DNA of 64,000 nt. It comes from Chelativorans sp. AA-79. GTDB lineage: Bacteria > Pseudomonadota > Alphaproteobacteria > Rhizobiales > Rhizobiaceae. The stretch spans positions 868,001 to 932,000 of the forward strand of contig NZ_CP120361.1 of the NCBI RefSeq assembly GCF_029457495.1. Reading direction: 5' to 3'. Under the pieces are notes generated by a model, which worked only from the letters and a program-made list of their open reading frames with translations, did no database searches and was not told where the DNA came from. Shown piece after piece: positions 36,555 to 45,780 of the stretch. The position numbers and the translations under genes are program-made. Each line of letters begins with the position of its first letter. Positions within the stretch are counted from its first letter, which is position 1.

Positions 36555-36846
36555 CCCCCACGCCCGATCTTGTTCATCCACGGCAGTTCGTGAATGAATT
36601 CTTCAAATCTCCAATGAAACAGCACTTTTGCAGTTCATGACCGCACAAGCCAGTTTCATTGTATTTCGGCGATATTGTCGCCCCCGCAATTTTTTTGTAC
36701 CGGGGGAGGGCCCCGATGTAAAGAACCGAAGTGGCGGGAATCACCCATAATGTTCAACCTCGGGAGAGACGGTGACGGGGCCCAGGCGGGCAGGCGCAAG
36801 CAAGCTCTCCGAAGCGGTTGGGACTGCTCAGGGAAGGCTTCCAATT

Positions 36847-37872
36847 TCATGAGAATACTCCCTCATGACGGGAAGTCAACCCGAGTTCATAGTACCAGAA
36901 GTTGCGCAATCTTGCGGGGTCGCCGATGTCGAGCGCCAGCTGGCGATTGGCGGCGGCGGCATCCCGGACGAGATGCCTGTTTCCTGCAAGGCGCGACAGC
37001 ACTTCATACCAATCACCGGCTTCACTGCAGAAGAAGCCGGCCCGGGCCTTCCGGGCGCTCCCGGCGAAGGATACGGCGGAACCGTAGACCGGCGCTGCGC
37101 CGAAGCAGGAGATCTCCAGGATCTTGCTCCGCGACCGGGCGGCGTTGAAGGGCGTCGGCAGCGCCGGCGCGAGTGCAATGTGGTAGCGTTTCTGCGCAAG
37201 GCTGGTGCGATAGGCGGGCCAACTCTGCGGAGAATGGTGAACGGCATTGGACAGGCGGAGCGATGCCGGCGCGAAGCGACCGAGATAGGTCTCGAGAACA
37301 CAGTCGGGATGATCGGCCAGGAAACGCACCAGAGGCGGTTCGATGCTTTCCAGGTCCCCGAGATGCGATCGTGTCCCGACGAAGACGAGCCGCAACTGTT
37401 CCTCCTGGTGATGCGTGAGATCGGCCGGAGGCAGGGCCAGGGCGGGGTGAAGGAGGGTGGCCGTGTCCCGCCCCAGCCGCTCCGCCAGCCGCTCGGAGCA
37501 GACATAGATCCTGGCGGCGTTGCGGATCAGCCAGCGCGCATTGCCGTCGCGCAAGCGCCGCAGGCGGGCGCGATAGGCGCGCGGCAGGTTCACGTCCTCG
37601 CTCCCTGCCCAGATATCGTCGTCCAGCAGATAATGGATTTGCGCCGGAGGGAGCTCCGCCAGCCGGATGCGTGCGCCGGGGTCCCAATCACGGATGACCA
37701 GGAGACGCGGCTCCGAGGCATCCGGCACATAGAAGATATTCGGCGACAGCGCCCACACGCGATGCTCGCGGCTGCCCACCTTCCCGATCTCGTCGCGCAT
37801 GCATTCCGAGAAGTAGATGGACGTCGTCGGGCGCTCGGTGCTTCGGCGCGGCTTCAACCAGCTTGAAAGCAC
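36847..37872 (-). CDS. Putative glycosyltransferase, last gene of the kps operon
   Basis: 341 residues. Not close to a family I can name with certainty. Features: RLLVIRDWDPGARIRLAEL, IHYLLDDDIWAGSEDVNLPR, ALALPPADLTHHQEEQL then RLVFVGTRSHLGDLE, and KILEISCFGAAPVYGSAVSF, an overall GT-B-like arrangement with a DDD motif. It lies 18 bases after kpsT, so it is probably cotranscribed and acts on the capsule repeat or its linker. Function is inferred from context. Confidence 0.65.
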   Translation of the reverse strand: MLSSWLKPRRSTERPTTSIYFSECMRDEIGKVGSREHRVWALSPNIFYVPDASEPRLLVIRDWDPGARIRLAELPPAQIHYLLDDDIWAGSEDVNLPRAYRARLRRLRDGNARWLIRNAARIYVCSERLAERLGRDTATLLHPALALPPADLTHHQEEQLRLVFVGTRSHLGDLESIEPPLVRFLADHPDCVLETYLGRFAPASLRLSNAVHHSPQSWPAYRTSLAQKRYHIALAPALPTPFNAARSRSKILEISCFGAAPVYGSAVSFAGSARKARAGFFCSEAGDWYEVLSRLAGNRHLVRDAAAANRQLALDIGDPARLRNFWYYELGLTSRHEGVFS

Positions 37873-37890
37873 GTCCTCCTCCTGAGAAGG

Positions 37891-38580
37891 CTAGTTCGGG
37901 GAGGGTGCCGCGCCGGCTGTCTCACGCGCTTTGTTGGAAGCGGCATATGCGCCGATGGCATCGTTCACGTCGTCAAAGTACCAGACGCCCTCCGGGGAAA
38001 GCAGAAGACCGCAATCGCAGTATTCGCGGATCTGGTTCATGGCATGGGAGACCATGAATATCCGGGCATGCGGCAGCTTTTCCGCGAAGACCTTCTTCGA
38101 TTTCCGCCTGAAGTTCTCATCGCCCACCGCCGTGATCTCGTCGATAAGGTAGCAATCGAAATCGATGGCCATGCTGAGCCCGAAGGCGAGCCTCGCCTTC
38201 ATCCCGTTGGAATAGGTCCTCACGGGCAGGCCAAGGGACCTTCCGAGTTCGGAAAAGCCGCGCACATAGTCTATGACCGCTTCGGTCTGCTGACCGTAGA
38301 TCCGCGCCACGAAACGGATGTTCTCGATGCCGGTCATCGATCCGTTGAAGCCGCCGGCGAAACCGAGCGGCCAGGAGACCCGGCCATGGCGGACCACTTT
38401 CCCTTCGTCGGGCAGTTCTGTTCCGGCGATAAGTCGCATGAGCGTCGATTTTCCGGCCCCGTTGGGACCGAGAATCGCGACATTCCTGTCGCGCGGAAAC
38501 CGGTATGTCAGACGCTCGATGACGCGTTTCCTCACGCCCTTGACCGCATAGGATTTCGAGACGCCGAGAAGGTCGATCAT
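37891..38580 (-). CDS. kpsT: Capsule export ABC transporter ATP-binding protein
   Basis: 229 residues. Walker A GPNGAGKST at 38-46, signature TYSNGMKARLAFGLSMAI, Walker B DCYLIDEITAVGD and the H-loop VSHAMNQIREYC. It pairs with the permease next door to flip lipid-linked capsule to the periplasm. Start MIDLLGVSKSYAV is the family's N-terminus; the frame is open upstream without coding character. One base separates it from the kpsM stop. Confidence 0.93.
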   Translation of the reverse strand: MIDLLGVSKSYAVKGVRKRVIERLTYRFPRDRNVAILGPNGAGKSTLMRLIAGTELPDEGKVVRHGRVSWPLGFAGGFNGSMTGIENIRFVARIYGQQTEAVIDYVRGFSELGRSLGLPVRTYSNGMKARLAFGLSMAIDFDCYLIDEITAVGDENFRRKSKKVFAEKLPHARIFMVSHAMNQIREYCDCGLLLSPEGVWYFDDVNDAIGAYAASNKARETAGAAPSPN

Positions 38581-38581
38581 C

Positions 38582-39349
38582 TCAGTTCCTCCGGCTGCGG
38601 GTGAGGCGCTCGCCGGCAAGGCCGGCGAAGGTGAGGCAGAGCGCCACGGCGAGGATATAGGTCTTGTCGAGCACGCGGGTGTCATAATTGACGTAATAGC
38701 CGCTCCTTAGCCACTCCACCGCGTGCAAGACGGGATTCCATGAAATCCAGTCGATGACACGCGTGGGCAGGGCGCTCGGCACATAGAACACACCTGATAC
38801 GAAGATGAGGGGACGGGTGAGGATCTTCTCCACATGCCGCCAGCTGTCCCACAGCGAAACGAGCACGGCATTTGTCGCGCCGAAGCCGAAACCAAGCAGG
38901 AGGGTGACCGAGAAGGCCTCCATCAGGTCCATCGGGTGAGCCGGGACATCGGCGAGATCGAGGGCAATCAGCGCCGAGAAGAAGAGGCTCATGATCAGGG
39001 CATAGGTCGCCGCGATCAGGATGGCTCGCGCAAAGAGAAAGTCAGCTCCCTTGATGAGAGGGTATGCAGTCAAGGCCCTGTTGGCCTCGAACACCGTCAT
39101 CAGGGAATCGCCCAACTTGTTGAAGAATTCGAGTGTCAGGAGGCCCGTGGCGAAAAACAGCGCAAGGCTTGCTCCGAAGGGGGGATGGCGGCCGATCGCC
39201 GAGAACAGGAGGACGAGGATCATCGTGCCCGCTGCCGGTACGATAATGGCCCAGAGATAGCCGATCTGGGAGGTGCCGAACGTCGCGCGCGTTTCGCGCA
39301 GCACCAAAGCGCCGATCACGCGAAGCTGGGTTGCAATCGCTGCCTGCAT
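38582..39349 (-). CDS. kpsM: Capsule export ABC transporter permease
   Basis: 255-residue membrane protein with about six helices (for example GYLWAIIVPAAGTMILVLLF; VTLLLGFGFGATNAVLVSLW; LIFVSGVFYVPSALP). This is the ABC-2 permease fold of KpsM/BexB. Start MQAAIATQLRVIG is favoured because GAGGG lies 5 bases upstream; an ATG six codons earlier is less likely. Forms the transporter with kpsT; the OPX and PCP partners are encoded in the same operon. Confidence 0.92.
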   Translation of the reverse strand: MQAAIATQLRVIGALVLRETRATFGTSQIGYLWAIIVPAAGTMILVLLFSAIGRHPPFGASLALFFATGLLTLEFFNKLGDSLMTVFEANRALTAYPLIKGADFLFARAILIAATYALIMSLFFSALIALDLADVPAHPMDLMEAFSVTLLLGFGFGATNAVLVSLWDSWRHVEKILTRPLIFVSGVFYVPSALPTRVIDWISWNPVLHAVEWLRSGYYVNYDTRVLDKTYILAVALCLTFAGLAGERLTRSRRN

Positions 39350-39356
39350 GATGCCC

Positions 39357-40556
39357 TCACGAAACATGGTCGCGCACGGAATATGCAACCAGCGCGCCTA
39401 TCCCCCAGACGAGGGCCAGCGCGGCGAGGATCAGCAAGCTGTTCAGAAGCCGCCGGGGATAAAGCGGGTATTCCGGCACGAGCGGCTGGGAATAGACGGC
39501 AAGATAGCGCTGCTGCCGGTCGGCCTCCACGCGCGCTCTTTCGAGGGAGGAGAGCGCGGATGTATAGGCCTGCTGGGCGAAATTGCGTTCAACCTCCAGG
39601 GTTTCGTAAGCGGCGAGCAGGCCCGAGAGGGCAGAAGGGTCTTCCGCGCTCCCGCCCTGACTTGCCTGCACATTCATGTCCGCGATTTCCTTCTCGAGCG
39701 CTTCGGCGTGACGGCGCAGGGTGCGCATAGCCGGCGAGTTGCTGTCGACTGCACCCTGGAGGGCGGAGATGCGTGCGCGGGTCTCGGCCAGCTCTTTCTC
39801 GAGGCCGCCGACGATCTCGATCTGAAGCTGCGCGATGCGGCCGGGATCGAGCGCGTTCTCCTCGACGCGGAACCGGCGCAGCTCCTCCAGCGCGGCGCGC
39901 AGCCGGGCTTCGGCGCGTTCCACCTCCCCCTCGGCATAGGCGACGGCGTCCGCGCGGGCGCTGGCGGACAGTTCGTTGACGAGCGTCTTGCAATAGGACA
40001 GCACCAATTCCGCGATGCGCGCCGCATCCTCGGGCCGGAAGGCCTCCACCCGGAAGGTGACGATGCCGGAATTGTTGTCGAACGTGGTGTGGATGCGATC
40101 CGCCCAGTATTCTACCCTATGCTCTATGTCGAGCTCGGGATCGAGCCGGTAGAGGAAGTCGGCGACAGGCCCGCTATAGGCCGCCTGCAGCGGGAAAGCC
40201 CGTTCCAGCTTTTCCACGAGATCGCGGCTCTCCAGGAATTCGAGCAGGATATAGGAATCGGATGCGGTGGAGCCGACATTGGCAAGGCCCGTAAAGGCGC
40301 CCAGGAAGTCGGTTCCCATGCTGGAATCCATGCCGCGCACGGCAAAGCCTGCGCCGGCCACGTAACGGTCGGACGCTATGAAGGCGTAATACGCGGCCGC
40401 AAGCAGCGCGGGAAGGAGCACGCACAGGAGGAATGAGGCGGCGAGCAGCCGGCGGCGCGGCTTCCGCCGGGAGCGCTCACCTTCGGAAAGGGAGAGCGCT
40501 TCGCCCTTTTCGAAGCCGGGCCTCGGCACGAGCCGCACCGTATTATCCTCCGCCAC
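39357..40556 (-). CDS. kpsE: Capsule export inner-membrane co-polymerase (PCP-3)
   Basis: 399 residues. An N-terminal transmembrane helix (LLAASFLLCVLLPALLAAAY), a periplasmic region with long coiled coils rich in Ala/Glu/Arg, and a C-terminal helix (LLNSLLILAALALVWGIGAL). This is the KpsE/CtrB/BexC arrangement, linking the ABC transporter to the outer-membrane channel. The GTG start at 40556 is chosen because GGAGG lies upstream; it overlaps the kpsC stop by 14 bases. An ATG at 40619 is a less good alternative. Confidence 0.9.
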   Translation of the reverse strand: MAEDNTVRLVPRPGFEKGEALSLSEGERSRRKPRRRLLAASFLLCVLLPALLAAAYYAFIASDRYVAGAGFAVRGMDSSMGTDFLGAFTGLANVGSTASDSYILLEFLESRDLVEKLERAFPLQAAYSGPVADFLYRLDPELDIEHRVEYWADRIHTTFDNNSGIVTFRVEAFRPEDAARIAELVLSYCKTLVNELSASARADAVAYAEGEVERAEARLRAALEELRRFRVEENALDPGRIAQLQIEIVGGLEKELAETRARISALQGAVDSNSPAMRTLRRHAEALEKEIADMNVQASQGGSAEDPSALSGLLAAYETLEVERNFAQQAYTSALSSLERARVEADRQQRYLAVYSQPLVPEYPLYPRRLLNSLLILAALALVWGIGALVAYSVRDHVS

Positions 40557-42582
40557 GGCTCGCCTCCATGTCTTCTGCCTGGGAGGTGTGGGGAGCGGCT
40601 TTGCCGAACTCTTCTGCAATCAATCTTCGCGCCGCGAGCAACGGCCGCAGCAATTTGCGGGGAAGAGAAGGCTCCCCGCGGCTTGCTGCCCGCCATGCGC
40701 CCAGTTCGCCGACCGCTTCCTCAGGCGTGACGAAACGGCCCGAGAAGCGGCTCAGGTAAGCGGGATAGAGAATGAGGCAGCCGGCGACGAGTTCATCCGG
40801 ACTCAGGCGCCGCTTGCGGCGCTCGATCGGCGCGATGTCGGCAGTCAGGCCCCAGCCGGCATAGAAGGGCTGGCCGTAACAGGTCACGGTGCGGTCCCGC
40901 AGCAGGGCTTCGAAGCCCGCCAGCGAGGTGAGCGTGTGAACCTCGTCCACCTGCCCGAGCAGTTGCGCCATGTCGGCGGAGGCCAGCACCTCATCGCAAA
41001 GGGCTCGCCAGCGGTCCTGACGGTGCTTCCCTCGGCGCAGGCCGGCCGCCACGTCCGGGTGCGGCTTGTAGACGATATAGGCTTCCGGATTGACGCTGCG
41101 CACGGCGCAGAGGAGTTCGTGGTTGGTCTTGATCAGCGGCGCGCCGAAGCGTATCGAATCGTCGCTCTCCACCTGTCCGGGCACCAGAATGACGCGGGAA
41201 GCATCGCGGGGACGCGTCCAGCCCGGCGCCTCGAGATTGTACTTCGTCAGTCCCGCTTCGACGATGGCGCGGCGGAGCTTGCGCGCGCGCTCCAGAAGAG
41301 CGTCGTCGAAATCGGCCTCCGATAGGAGCCGTTCGAGTCTCGATGGGCTGGACGCATCGTAATAGATGCCCTCGTCGTCGCAGATCCAGGAAAGGGGCTG
41401 CGTCAGGTCGGCCCCGAGGCCAACGGAGCGCAGGAAGCCGTCCTCCACCCGGATGATGCGCGCATCGGCGGGCAGCTTCGCGGGCGCGTGGCGGCCCCAC
41501 ACGGCGACCGTCGCCCCGGAGGGAACGGATGACGGCCTGCGAACGAATTTCAGCTCCGATCCGGCCAGGAAGCGCTTGAGGATCGGCTGTTTCCACCAGG
41601 AGAAACCGAGAGCGTGAACGGACGGAGCGAACCGGGCGCGCATCCGCCTTTGCAGGGCGATGTGCGCAAGCACCGTCTCCACCTCGGCCGGTTTCGCCCC
41701 GTGGGGGTCCCGGTAGCGGGGATAGCGGACTAGCGCCGCGTGCACGAGCTGTGCAAGAGAAACGGGGGACCGCCGGCCGGGAGGAGGCAGGTCATCCTCC
41801 GTAAGGCCCCAGCCGGCGTAGAATGGAAGCCCGAAGCAGCGGACCGGCTTTCCCCAGATGAGCGCCTCGAAGCCCAATTGCGAGGTGACGGTATAGACCG
41901 CCTCCGCCTCCTCGATAAGCCGCACCGGATGGCAATCCGCGGCGACGATCCCGACGCGCGGATCGGCCGATGGCATGCGCGGGTCGAAATAGCCGCGTTT
42001 TCCGCGCGCCACGACGTCGGGATGGGTTTTGACGAGGACGGTGCATCCCGGATTTTCACGGATCGCGGCCTGCAGCATCCTGGCGAAGGAGGATGCGTCG
42101 GCCCGCCCGTGCCTGACCGAGGCATCGTCGAATGCCTGGTCGACAACGAGCACGAAGGGGCGCGGCAACGCGCCCTCGTATTCGCGCGCATGGTTGTATT
42201 TGGAGACCCGGCCCTCTCTCCAGCTCTGGACGAGCCGGGTGGTGCGGCGCTCCTCGCTCGCGCCGAGCGGCTCGGTCACGAGTTTCTCAAGCCGGGACGG
42301 GGACGATGCGTCGTAGTGGATGCCCAGATCGTCCATGAGAATGGAAAGCGGAGGATCGAAGCGCTCTACCGATCGCAGGAAACCGTCCTCCAGCAGCAGG
42401 AACGGCAGGCGCTTCCGCGCGGCGATTTCGCGCGCGCGCCTTCCCGAGCGTTTCATGCCCCAGCCGAGGACGGCCCGTTCATCCTCCTCCAGGAACGCAT
42501 GGAGGTGGGGAATGCGCGCAATGCCGCGTGAGGCCGGGATCATACCGGCAGAGCTTCCGTATGGACCCATGGCCGCCGTCAT
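40543..42582 (-). CDS. kpsC: Capsule Kdo-linker glycosyltransferase
   Basis: 679 residues. Contains a duplicated module: LLEDGFLRSVERFDPP and MDDLGIHYDASSPSRLEKL in the first half, RVEDGFLRSVGLGADL and CDDEGIYYDASSPSRLERL in the second. This is the two-domain architecture of KpsC, which extends the beta-Kdo linker on phosphatidylglycerol in group 2 capsules. The upstream frame is open for several hundred codons, but this only overlaps wza in another frame. The start is uncertain: 42582 gives MTAAMGPYG; 42543 (MIPASRG) has a GGAAG site and is possible. Confidence 0.9.
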   Translation of the reverse strand: MTAAMGPYGSSAGMIPASRGIARIPHLHAFLEEDERAVLGWGMKRSGRRAREIAARKRLPFLLLEDGFLRSVERFDPPLSILMDDLGIHYDASSPSRLEKLVTEPLGASEERRTTRLVQSWREGRVSKYNHAREYEGALPRPFVLVVDQAFDDASVRHGRADASSFARMLQAAIRENPGCTVLVKTHPDVVARGKRGYFDPRMPSADPRVGIVAADCHPVRLIEEAEAVYTVTSQLGFEALIWGKPVRCFGLPFYAGWGLTEDDLPPPGRRSPVSLAQLVHAALVRYPRYRDPHGAKPAEVETVLAHIALQRRMRARFAPSVHALGFSWWKQPILKRFLAGSELKFVRRPSSVPSGATVAVWGRHAPAKLPADARIIRVEDGFLRSVGLGADLTQPLSWICDDEGIYYDASSPSRLERLLSEADFDDALLERARKLRRAIVEAGLTKYNLEAPGWTRPRDASRVILVPGQVESDDSIRFGAPLIKTNHELLCAVRSVNPEAYIVYKPHPDVAAGLRRGKHRQDRWRALCDEVLASADMAQLLGQVDEVHTLTSLAGFEALLRDRTVTCYGQPFYAGWGLTADIAPIERRKRRLSPDELVAGCLILYPAYLSRFSGRFVTPEEAVGELGAWRAASRGEPSLPRKLLRPLLAARRLIAEEFGKAAPHTSQAEDMEASRGGG

Positions 42583-42626
42583 CGGCTGGAGGTCCCGTCG
42601 CTTCCTTGATGCCTGGCTCTCATCGG

Positions 42627-43802
42627 TCACTGCGTCAATGTGGTTGCGCTGCGGGCCGTCCCGAGCAGCGGCTGGACGATGGTTGCCAGGAACTTCCCGA
42701 ATTCGGCCGTCGGATGGTTGGCGACGTAAAGGATGTCCTTGTCGCGGATCCGGAATTCCTGGGCGACGAAGAACGCGTAGGGCCGCTTGAAGTCCAAGGC
42801 ATAGACGACCGGCACCGTGCCGCCATGGGCGAGCGGGACCCTGCTCTTTTGGTCCGAGTTGGTGAGCCAGCGCATGAGCTCGGCATCCTCGAAGCGGAAG
42901 AGATAGACGCCGCCCATGTCGGCCGTGTTGTCGCGCAGGCCACCCACCTGGGCGAGCGCTTCGGCCAGGGTCACGGTTTCCGTCTTCAGGGAAACGAGAC
43001 CGCTCGACGCCACCGCGCCGAAGGCCGAATAGGTTCTCGGCTCGTGCTTGACCAGAACGGTGTCGCCGGGCGCCAGCCAGATGTTGTTCTCGGGCGAACT
43101 GACGACGTCGTGGAGCCGAAGGGTCACCCTGCCCGCCCCGCGTGTGACGCTCGCCACAGTCTCGTAGGCCGGCGCCCGCGTGCCGCCGGCCTGGGCGATC
43201 ACCTCGATCAGCCGCAGGCCCTGCGCCGGCAGCGGAAAATGGCCGGCTTTTGCGACATCGCCCACGACCACGACATTGTTGCTCTTGTTTTCGGCGACGA
43301 GCACCTGGACCTGGGGCTCGGCCGCCTGCCCCTCGAGGCTCTGCTGGATCGCGCGGCGCAGCGCCTCCACGCTGCGGCCTGCGGCGCGGATATTGCCGGC
43401 ATAGGGCACGAAGATCTCGCCCGTGCCGTCGACGACCACCTGCAGCGAAACCTGCTTGTTTTCGGCCGTGGAAAAGAGGCCGTCCGGAGACGCCTCCCAT
43501 ATGTTCACCGCAAGCGTGTCGCCCACGCCGACCGTTATGGGACGGGCTCCGCCGAGGGTGGCGACGAGTTTCCCCTCCTGGGCGGGCGGGACGAAGCTGT
43601 TGATCTTGCTGATCTCGGCCGAATCCAGCCGCACCAGGATATAGTTGTCCATCGGCAGCGAATTGCTCGATTCGCCGAGGGCGATGTCCATCGCCGTGGG
43701 GCCCTGGCCCGGCAGCGTCGAGCAGGCCGAAAGCAGGAGGAGGAGGACCAGCCCGGAGAACGATCGCCGAAGGGCTTGAAAGGGGGCAATACGTACGGTC
43801 AT
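42627..43802 (-). CDS. Polysaccharide export outer-membrane lipoprotein, OPX family
   Basis: 391 residues. The N-terminal hydrophobic segment SGLVLLLLLSAC ends in a lipobox with Cys27; the rest has two or more SLBB-type segments (ITVGVGDTLAVNIWEASPDG; LIEVIAQAGGTRAPAYETV) as in KpsD/Wza-type export proteins. It forms the outer-membrane exit with kpsE and the ABC transporter. It overlaps kpsS at the start (ATGA) and precedes kpsC by 44 bases. Confidence 0.9.
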   Translation of the reverse strand: MTVRIAPFQALRRSFSGLVLLLLLSACSTLPGQGPTAMDIALGESSNSLPMDNYILVRLDSAEISKINSFVPPAQEGKLVATLGGARPITVGVGDTLAVNIWEASPDGLFSTAENKQVSLQVVVDGTGEIFVPYAGNIRAAGRSVEALRRAIQQSLEGQAAEPQVQVLVAENKSNNVVVVGDVAKAGHFPLPAQGLRLIEVIAQAGGTRAPAYETVASVTRGAGRVTLRLHDVVSSPENNIWLAPGDTVLVKHEPRTYSAFGAVASSGLVSLKTETVTLAEALAQVGGLRDNTADMGGVYLFRFEDAELMRWLTNSDQKSRVPLAHGGTVPVVYALDFKRPYAFFVAQEFRIRDKDILYVANHPTAEFGKFLATIVQPLLGTARSATTLTQ

Positions 43803-45250
43803 GCCGTGCTCCCGGACAGGGTTCCGGCCTCGACCAGGTCGACATCAGCAACCGGTTCGCCGGTTGTGACCGGGATCGTCTCCAGCACTCCCGCGCATGC
43901 GGCGGGCATTCCACCTCTGGCGTAGAAATCGCCCGGCTTCAGGCATGTCTGGCGGATCCAGGCAAGATAGCGGCGGCGCAATTCGCCGCTCGCAACCTTT
44001 CCCGATGTCCAGAAGGCGTCGAAATCCGGCCGGCCCCGCGCGCAGGTCGCCAGCGCTTCATTGGCATAAAGAGCGTCGCCGACCACCAGCAGGGGCACGC
44101 CGTGATGGATCGCTGAAAGGCCGGAGCTCGAATTGATCGTGATCACGCCCGCCGCGTGGCGGGTCATGAGGCCGATGGAGCCGGTGCAGAAGACGTCGAC
44201 CCGATCGGCCACGCCCAGGGCCTCGGCTTCTCTGAGAATGAATTCGCGCTCGTTGCCGTGGCCGCGCTGCAAAGGATGGATCTTGAAGGCGAGGCGGAGA
44301 TTCTTCGGCGCCGAGCGGGCGAAGGACGCCAGCACCTCCCGGATGAGGCGCGGCGTCGACCAGCCGCGCGCGGCCGCCCTCATCTGCGCGTCGGAGGCTA
44401 CCTGCAGGGCGACCAGGAAGTAGTTGCGCTCGTAATGCTCCAGCAGGCTTTCGATCGTGAGGAAATCCGAATTCCGGTTCACGGACCTGCGCCAGGCGTT
44501 GCGGATCCAGGAGAACGCTTCGGGGATCGCCGAGAACCGACGGTGGAACTGATGCCGCTCCGACGGCAGGCTGAAGACCGTCCGTGCGATATAGTATATC
44601 GCGCCGTAAAGGCACATCGCGCGGAAGCCGTGGAAGTCCTTGCGAGGCGATTCCGCCGCGGGCAAGAAGCCCTCGGGCGGCAACAGGCCCGCGATCGGCG
44701 ATTCCGCATTGTTGCCGTCGCTTTCGATCGTCACGAAGCCGGGCCGGATATAGCCTTCCTCCAGGGAGACGACCCTGATGCCTGCCTCTCGGGCCAGCCG
44801 CCGGGCGATCGCGTGGAACGGGCGTCCGCAGCCGAAAAGGATGATGCAGTCTATATCGTGATCAACGAGGAAACGCCTGAACCACAACTCCCAGAGGAGA
44901 ACTCCGCCGCGAAAGTCGATGCGTTTCCGTCGCGGCGCGAACACGCGGTCGCCTGCATTGAACGATATGCGCCAGCAGGATAGGCCGGCCGCTTCGAGAG
45001 CATGCTGAAGGTGGCGGAAGAACGGCCCCACGGGCCCCTGCAGGAGGACCACCTGGCCTTCGCCGTTCCGGAGCCGCCGCGATGACGGCTTTACGGACAA
45101 GCGGGAGCCCGCCTCGTCCACTCCATGTTCTTCGGACAACGGCGGCGAGCCCGGATTGCCGAGACAAGCTCGGCGACCCGGAAATCGCGTAAATGTCCGC
45201 CACCCCCCGTGGTGCCCGTCCTTCGTCAGAGACGGTGTGACATGACTCAT
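43799..45250 (-). CDS. kpsS: Capsule Kdo-linker initiating transferase
   Basis: About 483 residues. KpsS family: GEGQVVLLQGPVGPFFRHLQ, ILFGCGRPFHAIARRLAREA, SLEEGYIRPGFVTIESDGNN, and GVITINSSSGLSAIHHGVPL. In E. coli this enzyme adds the first beta-Kdo to phosphatidylglycerol. The start is not fixed: ATG at 45250 has a GGGGG-rich site; an ATG at 45280 and internal starts are possible because the first about 60 residues are poorly conserved. It is the first gene of the kps operon; the AT-rich space upstream should carry its promoter. Confidence 0.88.
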   Translation of the reverse strand: MSHVTPSLTKDGHHGGWRTFTRFPGRRACLGNPGSPPLSEEHGVDEAGSRLSVKPSSRRLRNGEGQVVLLQGPVGPFFRHLQHALEAAGLSCWRISFNAGDRVFAPRRKRIDFRGGVLLWELWFRRFLVDHDIDCIILFGCGRPFHAIARRLAREAGIRVVSLEEGYIRPGFVTIESDGNNAESPIAGLLPPEGFLPAAESPRKDFHGFRAMCLYGAIYYIARTVFSLPSERHQFHRRFSAIPEAFSWIRNAWRRSVNRNSDFLTIESLLEHYERNYFLVALQVASDAQMRAAARGWSTPRLIREVLASFARSAPKNLRLAFKIHPLQRGHGNEREFILREAEALGVADRVDVFCTGSIGLMTRHAAGVITINSSSGLSAIHHGVPLLVVGDALYANEALATCARGRPDFDAFWTSGKVASGELRRRYLAWIRQTCLKPGDFYARGGMPAACAGVLETIPVTTGEPVADVDLVEAGTLSGSTA

Positions 45251-45780
45251 CAATCCCCCGAGCGTCCGCAACCGCCCCAAGTAACCCCGCAGAAGTTGTT
45301 ACGGTGCCGACAACATTGAGTCAATCTGTTGCTTGCGGTGCAGCTTCAAGTTGATCTGAAAAACGGTTAACAAGTGCGCGGGGTCCGACGGGCAGGCTCG
45401 TCGACGGAGTTGGTCCGCTTTGAGGACAAGAAATGCCGGCCGAATCCTGGTCCGGAAGCGCCGCGCCTCCCTCGCCCCGAAATCCCTTCCGGAGCGCTGC
45501 GGTGACTCGCCAGTGGAAGGCCGCAGTCAGGCTGCATGTCCTCCTCACCAGCTCGCAGATCACCGGGTGCGGTGAAGCAGAAGACGAGACCAGCTCTGCC
45601 TCAAACGGCGAATCGGAGATGTAATAATAAACCGTCAGACGTAAGAAATAATAATAAACTAAAACCAATTCATTTCTATGTCAGAATACGCATTTCCGAT
45701 ACTGCTGTGAAGCGAATGTGAAAATAGATCATTACCTTCCATATATTTGGATTCATGATTCCTGGCCGATGGAGATTTCG
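45251..45780. other. 530-base intergenic region between the kps and urease operons
   Basis: Divergent promoter region. The first half is GC-rich without recognisable genes; a 63-codon open frame at 45433-45624 has no coding character. From about 45615 to 45770 it becomes markedly AT-rich, with two TAATAATAAAC copies. No tRNA or sRNA was recognised. Confidence 0.6.
45622..45659. repeat. Two direct TAATAATAAAC repeats upstream of the urease operon
   Basis: Identical 11-mers at 45622-45632 and 45649-45659, start-to-start distance 27 bases, about 2.5 helical turns. They are 122-159 bases before the HupE/UreJ start in otherwise GC-rich DNA. A regulator binding pair or an AT-rich promoter element is possible. 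Confidence 0.5.

Noticed and set aside
40543..43914. Single 1123-codon open frame covering kpsC and most of the export lipoprotein gene
   Set aside because: The upstream part is Arg/Gly/Pro-rich frame noise antiphase to the real lipoprotein gene; KpsC homology starts near 42582.
45433..45624. 63-codon frame in the kps-urease gap
   Set aside because: No coding character, no ribosome-binding site, and composition typical of intergenic DNA.
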